Shown: positions 38,075-45,749 of the stretch, piece by piece
Layout of the letters: each line of letters begins with the position of its first letter
Position numbering within the stretch: position 1 is the stretch's first letter
From: Microbacterium sp. HD4P20
Lineage (GTDB): Bacteria > Actinomycetota > Actinomycetes > Actinomycetales > Microbacteriaceae
NCBI RefSeq assembly: GCF_019449275.2
Contig: NZ_JAHZQZ020000014.1
Coordinates: forward strand, 62,001 to 126,000
Direction of reading: 5' to 3'
Length of the DNA stretch: 64,000 nt
Made by a program: the position numbers and the translations under genes
Notes under the pieces: generated by a model
Told to the model about the DNA's origin: nothing
The model's database searches: none
The model's input: only the letters and a program-made list of their open reading frames with translations

Positions 38075-39265
38075 TCATTCGGAGGCCTCGCCCGGAGTCT
38101 CGGGACGGGTGTCTGCGGACGGGCGCCGGGCTGCGGCATCCCTCCGTCGTTCGCGGCGCCGGCGAACCAGCCGGACGATCCCCCACACGATGAGCGCGGC
38201 GATCGCCGCCACACCCAGCCAGGGAAGCAGGAAGCCGAACGCCACGACGATGCCGTTGAGCGTGGCGACCAGGCCGTTCCAGCCGGCCACGACCCCGTCG
38301 CCGAAGCCTGCCGGATCGGCGACCACGGGCTCGGTCTCGGGCGTGAGCGTCACGGTCAGGGTCGACATCGCCACCTGGGACTCGAGCATCTCGAGCTGCT
38401 GCTGGTACGACTCCAGCATCGATTGCCGCTCAGAGAGCGCGGATTCAGCGGCGATCAGGTCCGCCACGCTCTCGGCCTGCGCCATGAGTGCCATCAGGCG
38501 CTCCACAGAGGCCTGCGCCGCCTCGATCCTCGCGGCGAGATCGACCGTCTGCTCGGTCACGTCCTGCCGGTTCACCGAAGACGCGGTGACGTCCCCGATC
38601 TCGGCGAGCTCGTCGACGACGGTGGTGAGCTGGTCGGCCGGCACCCGCACCGTGATCCAGGTGTCACCGGGCGGGTACGGGTACGGGTAGGGCATCGTGT
38701 CGTAGGCGACACCGCTCGACGGGTCGACGACAGCCGTCGAGGCATCGGCGCTGATGTTCATCGACTCGACGTATCCGCCCTGCGCGACGGCGATCTGACC
38801 GATCGTCCGTGCGGCGGACTCGACGTCCTCGACGGTCACCGTCGCGGATGCGGTCGTGATGATGTCCCGGTCGGCGGCACCGTCCGCGAGGGAATCGTCC
38901 CGGGCCGTCGATTCCGTCACAGCGTCCTGATCCGATTGCTGCGCATCCAGTTCTACGGGTCCTTCCAGACCGCCGCCCGGCTCCGCGCCGCCAGGCTGGT
39001 CGAACGGAGCTGTCGCCGTGTCGCTGCTGGCGCCGTTGGATCCGGACACCAGCGGCCCGATGGTCGGCGCGATGATCGCGGCCACCGCGATGACGCCCGC
39101 GGCGGCGCCGCCCACGATCCACAGCCGGCCGCGGCGGGCTCGGCGAGCCGTTGCGACGTCGCGCTCCCGCGCGATGTCGGCGAACAGCGCCTTCTCGAGG
39201 TCGTCGACCCGCTCCGCGCTCAGCTCGGGCAGGGGCGCCGAGGCGTCGGGCTGCTGCGTGTTCAT
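38075..39265 (-). CDS. DUF4349 membrane protein, possible anti-sigma partner
   Basis: A 396-residue protein. Residues 1-46 are cytoplasmic and basic near the membrane (RRARRGR), TM1 is about 48-72, then a low-complexity Gly/Asp/Ser linker, the extracytoplasmic DUF4349 region (DRDIITTASATVTVEDVESA to about 320) with a coiled coil (SVERLMALMAQAESVADLIA...ESYQQQLEMLES), TM2 at about 340-366 and an Arg-rich tail. It overlaps the ECF sigma gene by ATGA. This sigma/one-pass partner layout and the short N-terminal cytoplasmic part suggest an anti-sigma role; no zinc-binding ZAS motif is seen, so this is inference. Confidence 0.78.
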   Translation of the reverse strand: MNTQQPDASAPLPELSAERVDDLEKALFADIARERDVATARRARRGRLWIVGGAAAGVIAVAAIIAPTIGPLVSGSNGASSDTATAPFDQPGGAEPGGGLEGPVELDAQQSDQDAVTESTARDDSLADGAADRDIITTASATVTVEDVESAARTIGQIAVAQGGYVESMNISADASTAVVDPSSGVAYDTMPYPYPYPPGDTWITVRVPADQLTTVVDELAEIGDVTASSVNRQDVTEQTVDLAARIEAAQASVERLMALMAQAESVADLIAAESALSERQSMLESYQQQLEMLESQVAMSTLTVTLTPETEPVVADPAGFGDGVVAGWNGLVATLNGIVVAFGFLLPWLGVAAIAALIVWGIVRLVRRRRERRRDAAARRPSADTRPETPGEASE

Positions 39266-39819
39266 GTGCTCTCCTTCACGACGGTCCGCAATCGCGTGCG
39301 GATGCGGGAGAGACGATTGCGGACGACCCCGTGCGCGACGCCGAGCTCGTCGGCGGCGGCCTGGTAGGCGTACCCTTCCGCAGCGCACAGCCGGAAGATG
39401 TCGCGGTCGAGCGGACTGAGCCCCGAGACCTCGCGCAGGATGGCGTCGGCGAGCTCGCCGACCACGATCTGCTGCTCGATGTCGACCGTCGCAGGCAGAC
39501 TCTCATCGGCGACACCAGCCTGGTGCTCGCGGTCGCGGCGCTGCCGCCGCACCCGGTTCGCGGCCTGATAGCGGCAGACCGTCGCGAGCCATGGCAGCAG
39601 GGAGTCACCGACGAGCTCGAGGCCGGGCAACTTGCGCCAGGCCACCAGGAACGTCTCCTGCGTCACCTCCTCGGCATCCGCGGGGTTGCCGACCAGCCCG
39701 TGGGCGAGCCAGTACACCGGGCGGACATACGCGCGGTACAGCGTGCGGAAGGCGATCTCGCTTCCGCCGGCCGCCGCCGCCACCAGGGCGCCGTCTCCCG
39801 GCGAGTCCTCGTCTGCCAT
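39262..39819 (-). CDS. ECF-type RNA polymerase sigma factor
   Basis: A 185-residue sigma-70 family ECF factor. Region 2 is FRTLYRAYVRPVYWLAHGLV...DAEEVTQETFLVAWRKLPGL (about 25-80) and region 4 is LSPLDRDIFRLCAAEGYAYQ, then AAADELGVAHGVVRNRLSRIR (about 125-175). ATG 39819 follows a GGAGG site. It is translationally coupled to the DUF4349 gene, its likely regulator. The stimulus and regulon are unknown. Confidence 0.9.
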   Translation of the reverse strand: MADEDSPGDGALVAAAAGGSEIAFRTLYRAYVRPVYWLAHGLVGNPADAEEVTQETFLVAWRKLPGLELVGDSLLPWLATVCRYQAANRVRRQRRDREHQAGVADESLPATVDIEQQIVVGELADAILREVSGLSPLDRDIFRLCAAEGYAYQAAADELGVAHGVVRNRLSRIRTRLRTVVKEST

Positions 39820-39945
39820 GCCAGTCCTCCGGCCCCGCGCTCGGCGCCAGGTGGGCGACGTCGCGGAGTTCATTGTCTCTCACCGTGTCAGTGTCCGCAG
39901 CGCGCCGAACGTCTCAACAGCGCCGGATGCCGCATCCCGACCCTG

Positions 39946-39951
39946 TATCCT
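39946..39951 (+). promoter_or_regulatory. -10 box TATCCT for the terC leader
   Basis: TATCCT plus 6 nt predicts transcription start at A39958, two bases before the first strand of the riboswitch P1 helix, so the RNA would begin with the aptamer. Confidence 0.5.
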
Positions 39952-39957
39952 GATGCG

Positions 39958-40101
39958 AGCGAGAGGGAGTATCCCGACTGCGCGCATCCGTCATCACGGG
40001 CCTCGATTGAGCGGCCCCGGGTGCGCGACGCGGGCCGGCCACGGCCTGCGGGGAGAGACTTTCGGCACCGACCGACCCCTCGTACATCTCCCCGCGAAAG
40101 G
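39958..40101 (+). ncRNA. yybP-ykoY manganese riboswitch and expression platform of terC
   Basis: The aptamer has the hallmarks of the yybP-ykoY family: P1 strands CGAGAG (39960-39965) and CTTTCG (40059-40064), the conserved GGAGTA directly after the 5' P1 strand (39966-39971), and the conserved CGGGGAGA (40049-40056) just before the 3' P1 strand, with GC-rich internal helices between. This family binds Mn2+ and typically controls terC/alx and mntP genes; here terC is directly downstream. In the platform, CGAAAG (40095-40100, the core of the terC Shine-Dalgarno GAAAGG) is the exact complement of the 3' P1 strand, and TCTCCCCG (40087-40094) is the exact complement of CGGGGAGA. Closing P1 when metal is bound would free the ribosome site, an ON switch (inference). 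Confidence 0.8.
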
Positions 40102-40107
40102 CCCTCA

Positions 40108-41235
40108 ATGGACCTCGAACTCCCGCTGTGGTTCGAAATCGGATCGCTCGTGATCCTCACCCTCATCCTGCTGGCAGACCTGCTCCTCATCCTCAAGCGC
40201 CCGCACATCCCCTCCACCAGGGAGTCGACGCTGTGGGTCGTCTTCTACGTCACCCTGGCCCTGATCTTCGCCGGCCTGATGTGGATGTTCGCCGGCGGCG
40301 AGTACGCCGGCCAGTTCGTGGCCGGCTGGCTGACCGAGTACAGCCTCTCCATCGACAACCTCTTCGTGTTCGTGCTGATCATGACGCAGTTCGCGGTGCC
40401 CCGGCGGTATCAGCAGGAAGTGCTGATGGTGGGCATCATCATCGCTCTCGTGCTGCGGGGTCTGTTCATCCTCGCTGGCGCCGCGATCATCGAGCAGTTC
40501 AGCTGGGTGTTCTACCTCTTCGGCGCGTTCCTGGTCTGGACGGCGATCCGTCAGGCGTTCCCCGGAGGGGCCCATGACGACGAGGTGAAGCAGGAGAACT
40601 TCGTCGTCCGCATGCTGCGGCGCACGATCGACATCAGCGAGACCTACGACGGCGCGAAGATCCGCACCGTCGTGGACGGCAAGAAGGTGTGGACGCCGAT
40701 GATCATCGTCTTCGCGGCGATCGGCGTGACCGACCTGCTCTTCGCGATCGACTCGATCCCCGCGATCTTCGGCATCACGACGAGCCCGTTCATCGTCTTC
40801 ACCGCCAACATCTTCGCCCTGATGGGGCTACGGCAGCTCTATTTCCTTCTCGGCGATCTGCTCGACCGCCTGCGGTACCTGCACTATGGCATCGCGTTCA
40901 TCCTCGCCTTCATCGGCGTGAAGCTCGTCTTCCACGCCATGCACGTCAACGAGCTGCCCTTCATCAACGGCGGCGAGCACATCGAATGGGCGCCCGAGAT
41001 CTCGACCTGGACGTCGCTCGGCGTGATCATCGTCTCGATGGTGGTCGCCACTGTCGCGAGCCTCATCGCGTCGTCGCGTGACAGGCGGCTGGGGCGGACG
41101 GCTGCCGCTGCCGCGGCCGCCGCGACGGCCGCGACCACCGGCACGGCCGCTGCAGCCGAGGCGGCGACGATCGTCGCCGAGGAGAAGGGCACACCGCCGA
41201 CCGTCGAGACGCCGCACGCCGACGAGCACCGCTGA
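40108..41235 (+). CDS. terC: TerC/Alx-family membrane protein, probable Mn2+ exporter
   Basis: A 375-residue TerC-family integral membrane protein with about 8-9 hydrophobic segments. The family's two acidic membrane motifs are LSIDNLFVFVL and DLLFAIDSIPAIFGIT, likely metal sites; RQLYFLLGDLLDRLRYLHYG follows. After the last segment comes an Ala-rich cytoplasmic tail (about residues 330-355). Alx and related TerC proteins export manganese in bacteria, including across the membrane for exoenzymes, and the Mn2+ riboswitch upstream supports that role here. ATG 40108 is 6 nt after GAAAGG. Confidence 0.9.
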   Translation: MDLELPLWFEIGSLVILTLILLADLLLILKRPHIPSTRESTLWVVFYVTLALIFAGLMWMFAGGEYAGQFVAGWLTEYSLSIDNLFVFVLIMTQFAVPRRYQQEVLMVGIIIALVLRGLFILAGAAIIEQFSWVFYLFGAFLVWTAIRQAFPGGAHDDEVKQENFVVRMLRRTIDISETYDGAKIRTVVDGKKVWTPMIIVFAAIGVTDLLFAIDSIPAIFGITTSPFIVFTANIFALMGLRQLYFLLGDLLDRLRYLHYGIAFILAFIGVKLVFHAMHVNELPFINGGEHIEWAPEISTWTSLGVIIVSMVVATVASLIASSRDRRLGRTAAAAAAAATAATTGTAAAAEAATIVAEEKGTPPTVETPHADEHR

Positions 41236-41260
41236 CGCCGGTCCAGCCGGCTCCGGCCCG

Positions 41261-41308
41261 CGCCGCCGCACTGGACGTTGTGCGGCGGCGCGAGCGACGC
41301 CGCCGCAC
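41261..41308 (+). terminator. Three-arm GC hairpin after terC
   Basis: An 11-nt arm CGCCGCCGCAC occurs at 41261-41271 and again at 41298-41308; between them GTGCGGCGGCG (41280-41290) can pair with either one. Both hairpins are perfect 11-bp stems with loops of 8 and 7 nt. They lie after the terC stop and before the leuC leader promoter, so a double terminator is the simplest reading. Confidence 0.6.
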
Positions 41309-41318
41309 AGTCGGGTGG

Positions 41319-41324
41319 TAGCCT
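41319..41324 (+). promoter_or_regulatory. -10 box TAGCCT for the leu leader
   Basis: TAGCCT plus exactly 6 nt reaches GTG 41331, the start of the leucine leader peptide. Confidence 0.55.
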
Positions 41325-41330
41325 GGGCAT

Positions 41331-41375
41331 GTGCGGATCGCTCGCCTTCTCCTTAGCGGCCGCGACGAGTCCTAG
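41331..41375 (+). CDS. Leucine leader peptide of leuCD
   Basis: A 14-codon reading frame, [14 protein letters not shown], ending TAG 41373-41375. Codons 6-8 are CTT CTC CTT, three consecutive leucines, two of them the CTT codon that is rare in this GC-rich genome. The start is placed by the TAGCCT box 6 nt upstream, so the peptide would be read from a leaderless mRNA. It precedes leuC by 85 nt, overlaps the first strand of competing hairpins, and its Leu-codon segment TTCTCCT (41347-41353) is complementary to the leuC Shine-Dalgarno AGGAGAA (41444-41450). Ribosome stalling on Leu codons during leucine shortage would then open leuC for translation (inference). Confidence 0.62.
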   Translation: MRIARLLLSGRDES

Positions 41376-41411
41376 TTTCCAGGCCTCTCTCGTCGCGGAG
41401 TTTCGTCGCGG
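41360..41411 (+). promoter_or_regulatory. Competing hairpins of the leuCD leader
   Basis: CCGCGACGA(G) (41360-41369, within leader peptide codons 10-13) can pair with CTCGTCGCGG (41389-41398, 10 bp) or with TCGTCGCGG (41403-41411, 9 bp). The two helices exclude each other, as in translation-controlled attenuators. No U-tract follows, so control of translation is more likely than rho-independent termination. Confidence 0.55.
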
Positions 41412-41460
41412 GCCCCATCCCCATGCGGGCACAGCCCCATTCGAGGAGAACGACAGAGCA

Positions 41461-42930
41461 ATGAGCAATCCCGGCATCCCCGATCACCCCCGCACCCTCG
41501 CTGAGAAGCTGTGGGACGACCATGTCGTCGTCAAGGGCGAGGACGGTCAGCCCGACCTCATCTACATCGACCTGCACCTGGTGCACGAAGTCACCAGTCC
41601 GCAGGCCTTCGACGGTCTGCGCGCCGAAGGGCGTCCGGTGCGGCGCCTCGATCTGACGATTGCGACCGAAGACCACAACACCCCGACGCTCGACATCGAC
41701 AAGCCGATCGCCGACCTCACCAGCCGCACCCAGATCGAGACGCTGCGGCGCAACGCCCAGGAGTTCGGGATGCGCCTGCACTCGCTCGGCGACAAGGAGC
41801 AGGGAATCGTCCACGTCGTCGGTCCGCAGCTCGGCCTGACGATGCCCGGCATCACGGTGGTGTGCGGTGACTCGCACACGTCCACGCACGGAGCGTTCGG
41901 CGCGATGGCTTTCGGCATCGGCACCAGCGAGGTCGAGCACGTGCTCGCGACACAGACGCTCCCGCTGAAGCCCTTCAAGACCATGGCCATCACCGTGGAG
42001 GGCACGCTCAATCCCGGGGTCACCGCGAAGGACATCGTCCTGGCAGTCATCGCCAAGATCGGGACGAACGGCGGGCAGGGCTACGTCCTGGAGTTCCGTG
42101 GCAGTGCGATCCGGTCCCTCTCCATGGAGGGGCGCATGACGATCTGCAACATGTCCATCGAAGCTGGGGCGCGCGCCGGTATGGTCGCACCCGACGAGAT
42201 CACGTTCGAATACGTCAAGGGCCGTGATCATGCGCCGAAGGGGCAGGACTGGGACGACGCCGTCGCGTACTGGCGCACGCTGCCCAGCGACGAGGGCGCG
42301 GTGTATGACGCCGAAGTGTTCCTCGACGCGAACGAGCTGGAGCCTTTCGTGACGTGGGGCACCAATCCCGGTCAGGGTGTGTCGCTCAGTGATGTCGTTC
42401 CGTCGCCGGACGACTTCGCCGATCCGAACGATCGCACCGCGGCTCAGCGGGCGCTGGAGTACATGGCCCTCGAGCCGGGCACGCCTCTGAAGCAGGTGCC
42501 GGTCGATGCCGTGTTCATGGGATCGTGCACAAACAGCCGCATCGAGGATCTTCGAGCGTTCGCATCGATCGTGAAGGGGCGCAAGAAGGCCGACGGCGTT
42601 CGCGTCATGGTCGTGCCGGGATCCGCGCGGGTGCGCCTCGAGGCCGAGGCCGAGGGGCTCGACAAGGTGTTCACCGAGTTCGGCGCCGAATGGCGCTTCG
42701 CCGGCTGTTCGATGTGCCTGGGCATGAACCCGGACCAGCTGGCTCCCGGCGAACGGTGCGCCTCGACGAGCAACCGCAACTTCGAGGGTCGGCAGGGCAA
42801 GGGCGGCCGCACACACCTCGTGTCGCCGCTCGTCGCGGCAGCTACCGCCGTGCGGGGCACACTCTCGAGCCCGAGCGACCTGGAGCCGATCGCCACCCAC
42901 GTGGGGGCTTCGAGCGGGGCGGGGGCCTGA
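41461..42930 (+). CDS. leuC: 3-isopropylmalate dehydratase, large subunit
   Basis: A 489-residue aconitase-family subunit that isomerises 2- to 3-isopropylmalate with LeuD. Fe-S cysteines are in [11 protein letters not shown] and [28 protein letters not shown] and EDHNTPT are active-site parts. ATG 41461 is 10 nt after GAGGAGAA. It is behind the leucine leader peptide at 41331-41375 and 1 bp before leuD. Confidence 0.96.
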   Translation: MSNPGIPDHPRTLAEKLWDDHVVVKGEDGQPDLIYIDLHLVHEVTSPQAFDGLRAEGRPVRRLDLTIATEDHNTPTLDIDKPIADLTSRTQIETLRRNAQEFGMRLHSLGDKEQGIVHVVGPQLGLTMPGITVVCGDSHTSTHGAFGAMAFGIGTSEVEHVLATQTLPLKPFKTMAITVEGTLNPGVTAKDIVLAVIAKIGTNGGQGYVLEFRGSAIRSLSMEGRMTICNMSIEAGARAGMVAPDEITFEYVKGRDHAPKGQDWDDAVAYWRTLPSDEGAVYDAEVFLDANELEPFVTWGTNPGQGVSLSDVVPSPDDFADPNDRTAAQRALEYMALEPGTPLKQVPVDAVFMGSCTNSRIEDLRAFASIVKGRKKADGVRVMVVPGSARVRLEAEAEGLDKVFTEFGAEWRFAGCSMCLGMNPDQLAPGERCASTSNRNFEGRQGKGGRTHLVSPLVAAATAVRGTLSSPSDLEPIATHVGASSGAGA

Positions 42931-42931
42931 C

Positions 42932-43528
42932 ATGGACAAGTTCTCCACGCACACCGGGATCGCTGCACCGCTGAAGCGTTCCGCGGTCGACACCGACCAG
43001 ATCATCCCGGCCGTCTACCTCAAGCGCGTCACCAAGACGGGCTTCGAGGACGCCCTGTTCGCCAACTGGCGTCAGGATCCGGACTTCGTGCTGAATCGAC
43101 CGGAGTACGCCGGTGCGAGCGTCCTGGTCGCGGGACCGGACTTCGGGACGGGCTCGAGCCGCGAGCACGCCGTCTGGGCACTGCGCGACTTCGGCTTCCG
43201 CGTCGTGCTCAGCCCGAAGTTCGCCGACATCTTCCGGGGCAACGCCGGTAAGCAAGGCCTGGTCACGGGCGTGATCTCGGATTCGGACGCGGAAGCGGTG
43301 TGGGCCGTGCTCGAGGACCAGCCTGGAACGTCTATGACGGTTGATCTCGAGGCACGACGCGCGAGCGTCGGCGGCATCGACTTCGCTTTCGACATCGACG
43401 ATTACACTAGGTGGCGGCTTCTCGAAGGGCTCGACGACATCGGGCTGACGCTGCGTGAACAAGACAAGATCACGCAGTTCGAGGCTCGCCGCGAGGCGTG
43501 GCGGCCACGGACGATTCCCGTTCCGTGA
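42932..43528 (+). CDS. leuD: 3-isopropylmalate dehydratase, small subunit
   Basis: A 198-residue Leu[21 protein letters not shown] at the N-terminus and the aconitase swivel motif [19 protein letters not shown], with [17 protein letters not shown]. It forms the isomerase with LeuC. It starts 1 bp after the leuC stop; murA follows after 76 bp. Confidence 0.96.
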   Translation: MDKFSTHTGIAAPLKRSAVDTDQIIPAVYLKRVTKTGFEDALFANWRQDPDFVLNRPEYAGASVLVAGPDFGTGSSREHAVWALRDFGFRVVLSPKFADIFRGNAGKQGLVTGVISDSDAEAVWAVLEDQPGTSMTVDLEARRASVGGIDFAFDIDDYTRWRLLEGLDDIGLTLREQDKITQFEARREAWRPRTIPVP

Positions 43529-43604
43529 GTCAAGGCCGAGTGCCCCACCCGGGCGCACGGTCGCCGCAAGCCGCCCCTCGAGCACACCAAGTGAGGTCCA
43601 CCGG

Positions 43605-44975
43605 ATGAAGTCGCTTCTCAATGTCGACGCTGATGCCAAGTCGGGAGTCAAAGAAGTGGCCGGTGAAATTCTCGCCATCCGTGGCGGTCGCCCGCTGACG
43701 GGCCGGGTCGAGGTCAAGGGTGCCAAGAACCTCGTGACGAAGGCGATGGTGGCGGCTCTCCTCGGCGAGACGGCCAGCACGCTGCGGGATGTCCCCGACA
43801 TCAGCGACGTGCAGGTCGTGCGCTCTCTCCTCGAGGTGCACGGCGTGCATGTCGAGGACGGTGAAGAGGAGGGGACGCTCCACCTCGATCCCAGCGGTGC
43901 CGTCACGGCGCATTTCGAGGAGATCGACGCGCACGCCGGGGCCTCCCGCATCCCGATCCTGTTCTGCGGACCGCTCCTGCACCTCCTCGGCGAAGCACTC
44001 ATCCCGGATCTCGGCGGCTGCCGCATCGGCGACCGCCCGATCAACTTCCACATGGATGCGCTGCGCGCGTTCGGCGCGGTCGTCGACAAGAGTTACGAAG
44101 GCATCCGGATCACCGCGCCGAACGGGCTGCACGGCGCGAACATCGAGCTGCCGTACCCGAGCGTGGGCGCGACCGAGCAGGTGCTGCTCACGGCGGTGCG
44201 CGCGAAGGGCACCACCGAACTGCGCGGCGCCGCCATCGAGCCCGAGATCATGGACTTGATCGCGGTGCTGCAGAAGATGGGCGCGATCATCTCGTACGAG
44301 CCCAACCGCGTGATCCTGATCGAGGGCGTGGACTCGCTGCGCGGCTACGACCACCGCGCGATCTTCGACCGCAACGAGGCGGCATCGTGGGCGTGCGCGG
44401 CGCTGGCGACCGACGGCGACATCTTCGTCGGCGGCGCCAAGCAGCAGGAGATGCTGACGTTCCTCAACGTCTTCCGCAAGGCCGGCGGCTGGTTCGACGT
44501 CCGCGAGGACGGCATCCAGTTCCGCCGCGACGGCGCCCTCAAGCCTGTCACCGTCGAGACGGACGTGCACCCGGGCTTCATGACCGACTGGCAGCAGCCC
44601 CTCATCGTGGCGCTCACCCAGGCCGAAGGCCGATCGGTCGTGCACGAGACGGTGTACGAGAACCGGCTGGGGTTCACGCAGGCGCTCAACCAGATGGGTG
44701 CCGACATCGTCGTGCACCCGCATGGCATCGACGCACCCGACCGGCGGGTTGCACGGCGTGCCCTCGAGCAGGCCGCCGTCATCAATGGGCCGACTCCTCT
44801 CCATGGCGCCGACGTCGTCGTTCCCGACCTGCGCGGCGGCTACAGCTACGTCATCGCGGCTCTGGCCGCGGAGGGCGAGTCCGTGGTGCGCAACATCGGG
44901 ATCATCCGCCGCGGATACGAGAAGTTCCTGACCAAGCTCGAGACTCTCGGCGCCGACTTCGACGTCGTCGGATAG
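43605..44975 (+). CDS. murA: UDP-N-acetylglucosamine 1-carboxyvinyltransferase
   Basis: A 456-residue MurA, first committed step of peptidoglycan synthesis. The Lys-Asn pair is in VEVKGAKNLVTKAM; the catalytic, fosfomycin-reactive cysteine is C139 in LGGCRIGDRPINFHMDAL; DVHPGFMTDWQQP follows. About 24 extra residues precede the family core (MKSLLNVDADAKSG...). GAGGT precedes ATG 43605. The gene begins a wall/membrane precursor set (murA-plsC-gpsA-ddl) downstream of leuCD. Confidence 0.94.
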   Translation: MKSLLNVDADAKSGVKEVAGEILAIRGGRPLTGRVEVKGAKNLVTKAMVAALLGETASTLRDVPDISDVQVVRSLLEVHGVHVEDGEEEGTLHLDPSGAVTAHFEEIDAHAGASRIPILFCGPLLHLLGEALIPDLGGCRIGDRPINFHMDALRAFGAVVDKSYEGIRITAPNGLHGANIELPYPSVGATEQVLLTAVRAKGTTELRGAAIEPEIMDLIAVLQKMGAIISYEPNRVILIEGVDSLRGYDHRAIFDRNEAASWACAALATDGDIFVGGAKQQEMLTFLNVFRKAGGWFDVREDGIQFRRDGALKPVTVETDVHPGFMTDWQQPLIVALTQAEGRSVVHETVYENRLGFTQALNQMGADIVVHPHGIDAPDRRVARRALEQAAVINGPTPLHGADVVVPDLRGGYSYVIAALAAEGESVVRNIGIIRRGYEKFLTKLETLGADFDVVG

Positions 44976-44981
44976 CGCCCG

Positions 44982-45749
44982 GTGGTGGCCTCGCAACTCC
45001 GCGCCTCGCGCGAGAAGACCCGCCCGAGCATCTTCTGGCCGCTCGCAGCGATCGTCGTCCCGCTGTTCGGGCTGCTCGCCAAGGTCGAGATCATCGACGG
45101 TGAGAAGATGCCGCGCGAGGGGGCATATGTCCTCGCCCCCAACCACATGAGCGAGATCGACCCGCTCGTCGTTGCTGTCGCGGTGTGGCGGCTCGGCCGC
45201 GCGCCGCGCTTCATGGCGAAGGAGAGCCTGTTCCGCGTGCCCGTGCTCGGGTGGGCGCTGCGACGGACGGGAATGGTCCCGGTCTCACGCGCGTCCTCCG
45301 GTGCCGGCGCAAGGCAGACCCTCGACAGCGCCCGCGAGCTCGTACGCCTCGGGCGCGGCGTGATCGTGTACCCCGAAGGCTCGCTCACGCGCGATCCCGA
45401 CCTGTGGCCGATGCGCGGCAAGACGGGTGCTGTGCGACTGGCGCTGGCCGGCGGCGGCATCCCGGTGATCCCGATCGCCCACTGGGGCGCGCAGCAGATC
45501 CTGCCGCGGTACGGAAAGCTGCGCCTGTGGCCGCTGCGGCGGCGCGTGCGCGTCATCATCGGGGACGCCATCGATGTGCAGTCCATCGACGGGGCGGCGG
45601 GACAGCCGATCGCCCTCGCCGCTGCCACCGATGAGGTCATGGCCGAGATCGCGACGCTGCTGGCGCAGCTGCGTGACGAGCCGGCTCCGGCAGAGCGCTG
45701 GAAGCCCGCCGCACACGGGCAGGAGGAGACGGGTCGCCTTGAGTCGTAG
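44982..45749 (+). CDS. plsC: 1-acyl-sn-glycerol-3-phosphate acyltransferase
   Basis: A 255-residue PlsC-type acyltransferase. The catalytic NHxxxxD motif is NHMSEIDPL, the substrate motif YPEGSLTRDP, and GAVRLAL and VIPIAHWG follow. One hydrophobic segment near residues 19-34 can anchor it to the inner face of the membrane. It acylates lysophosphatidic acid to phosphatidic acid. GTG 44982 (or 44985) follows the murA stop by 6 bp; the end overlaps gpsA. Confidence 0.9.
   Translation: MVASQLRASREKTRPSIFWPLAAIVVPLFGLLAKVEIIDGEKMPREGAYVLAPNHMSEIDPLVVAVAVWRLGRAPRFMAKESLFRVPVLGWALRRTGMVPVSRASSGAGARQTLDSARELVRLGRGVIVYPEGSLTRDPDLWPMRGKTGAVRLALAGGGIPVIPIAHWGAQQILPRYGKLRLWPLRRRVRVIIGDAIDVQSIDGAAGQPIALAAATDEVMAEIATLLAQLRDEPAPAERWKPAAHGQEETGRLES

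Noticed and set aside
41095..41165. GC-rich near-repeat at the end of terC
   Set aside because: Simply an alanine-rich protein tail encoded by GCC/GCG codons, not a DNA repeat element.
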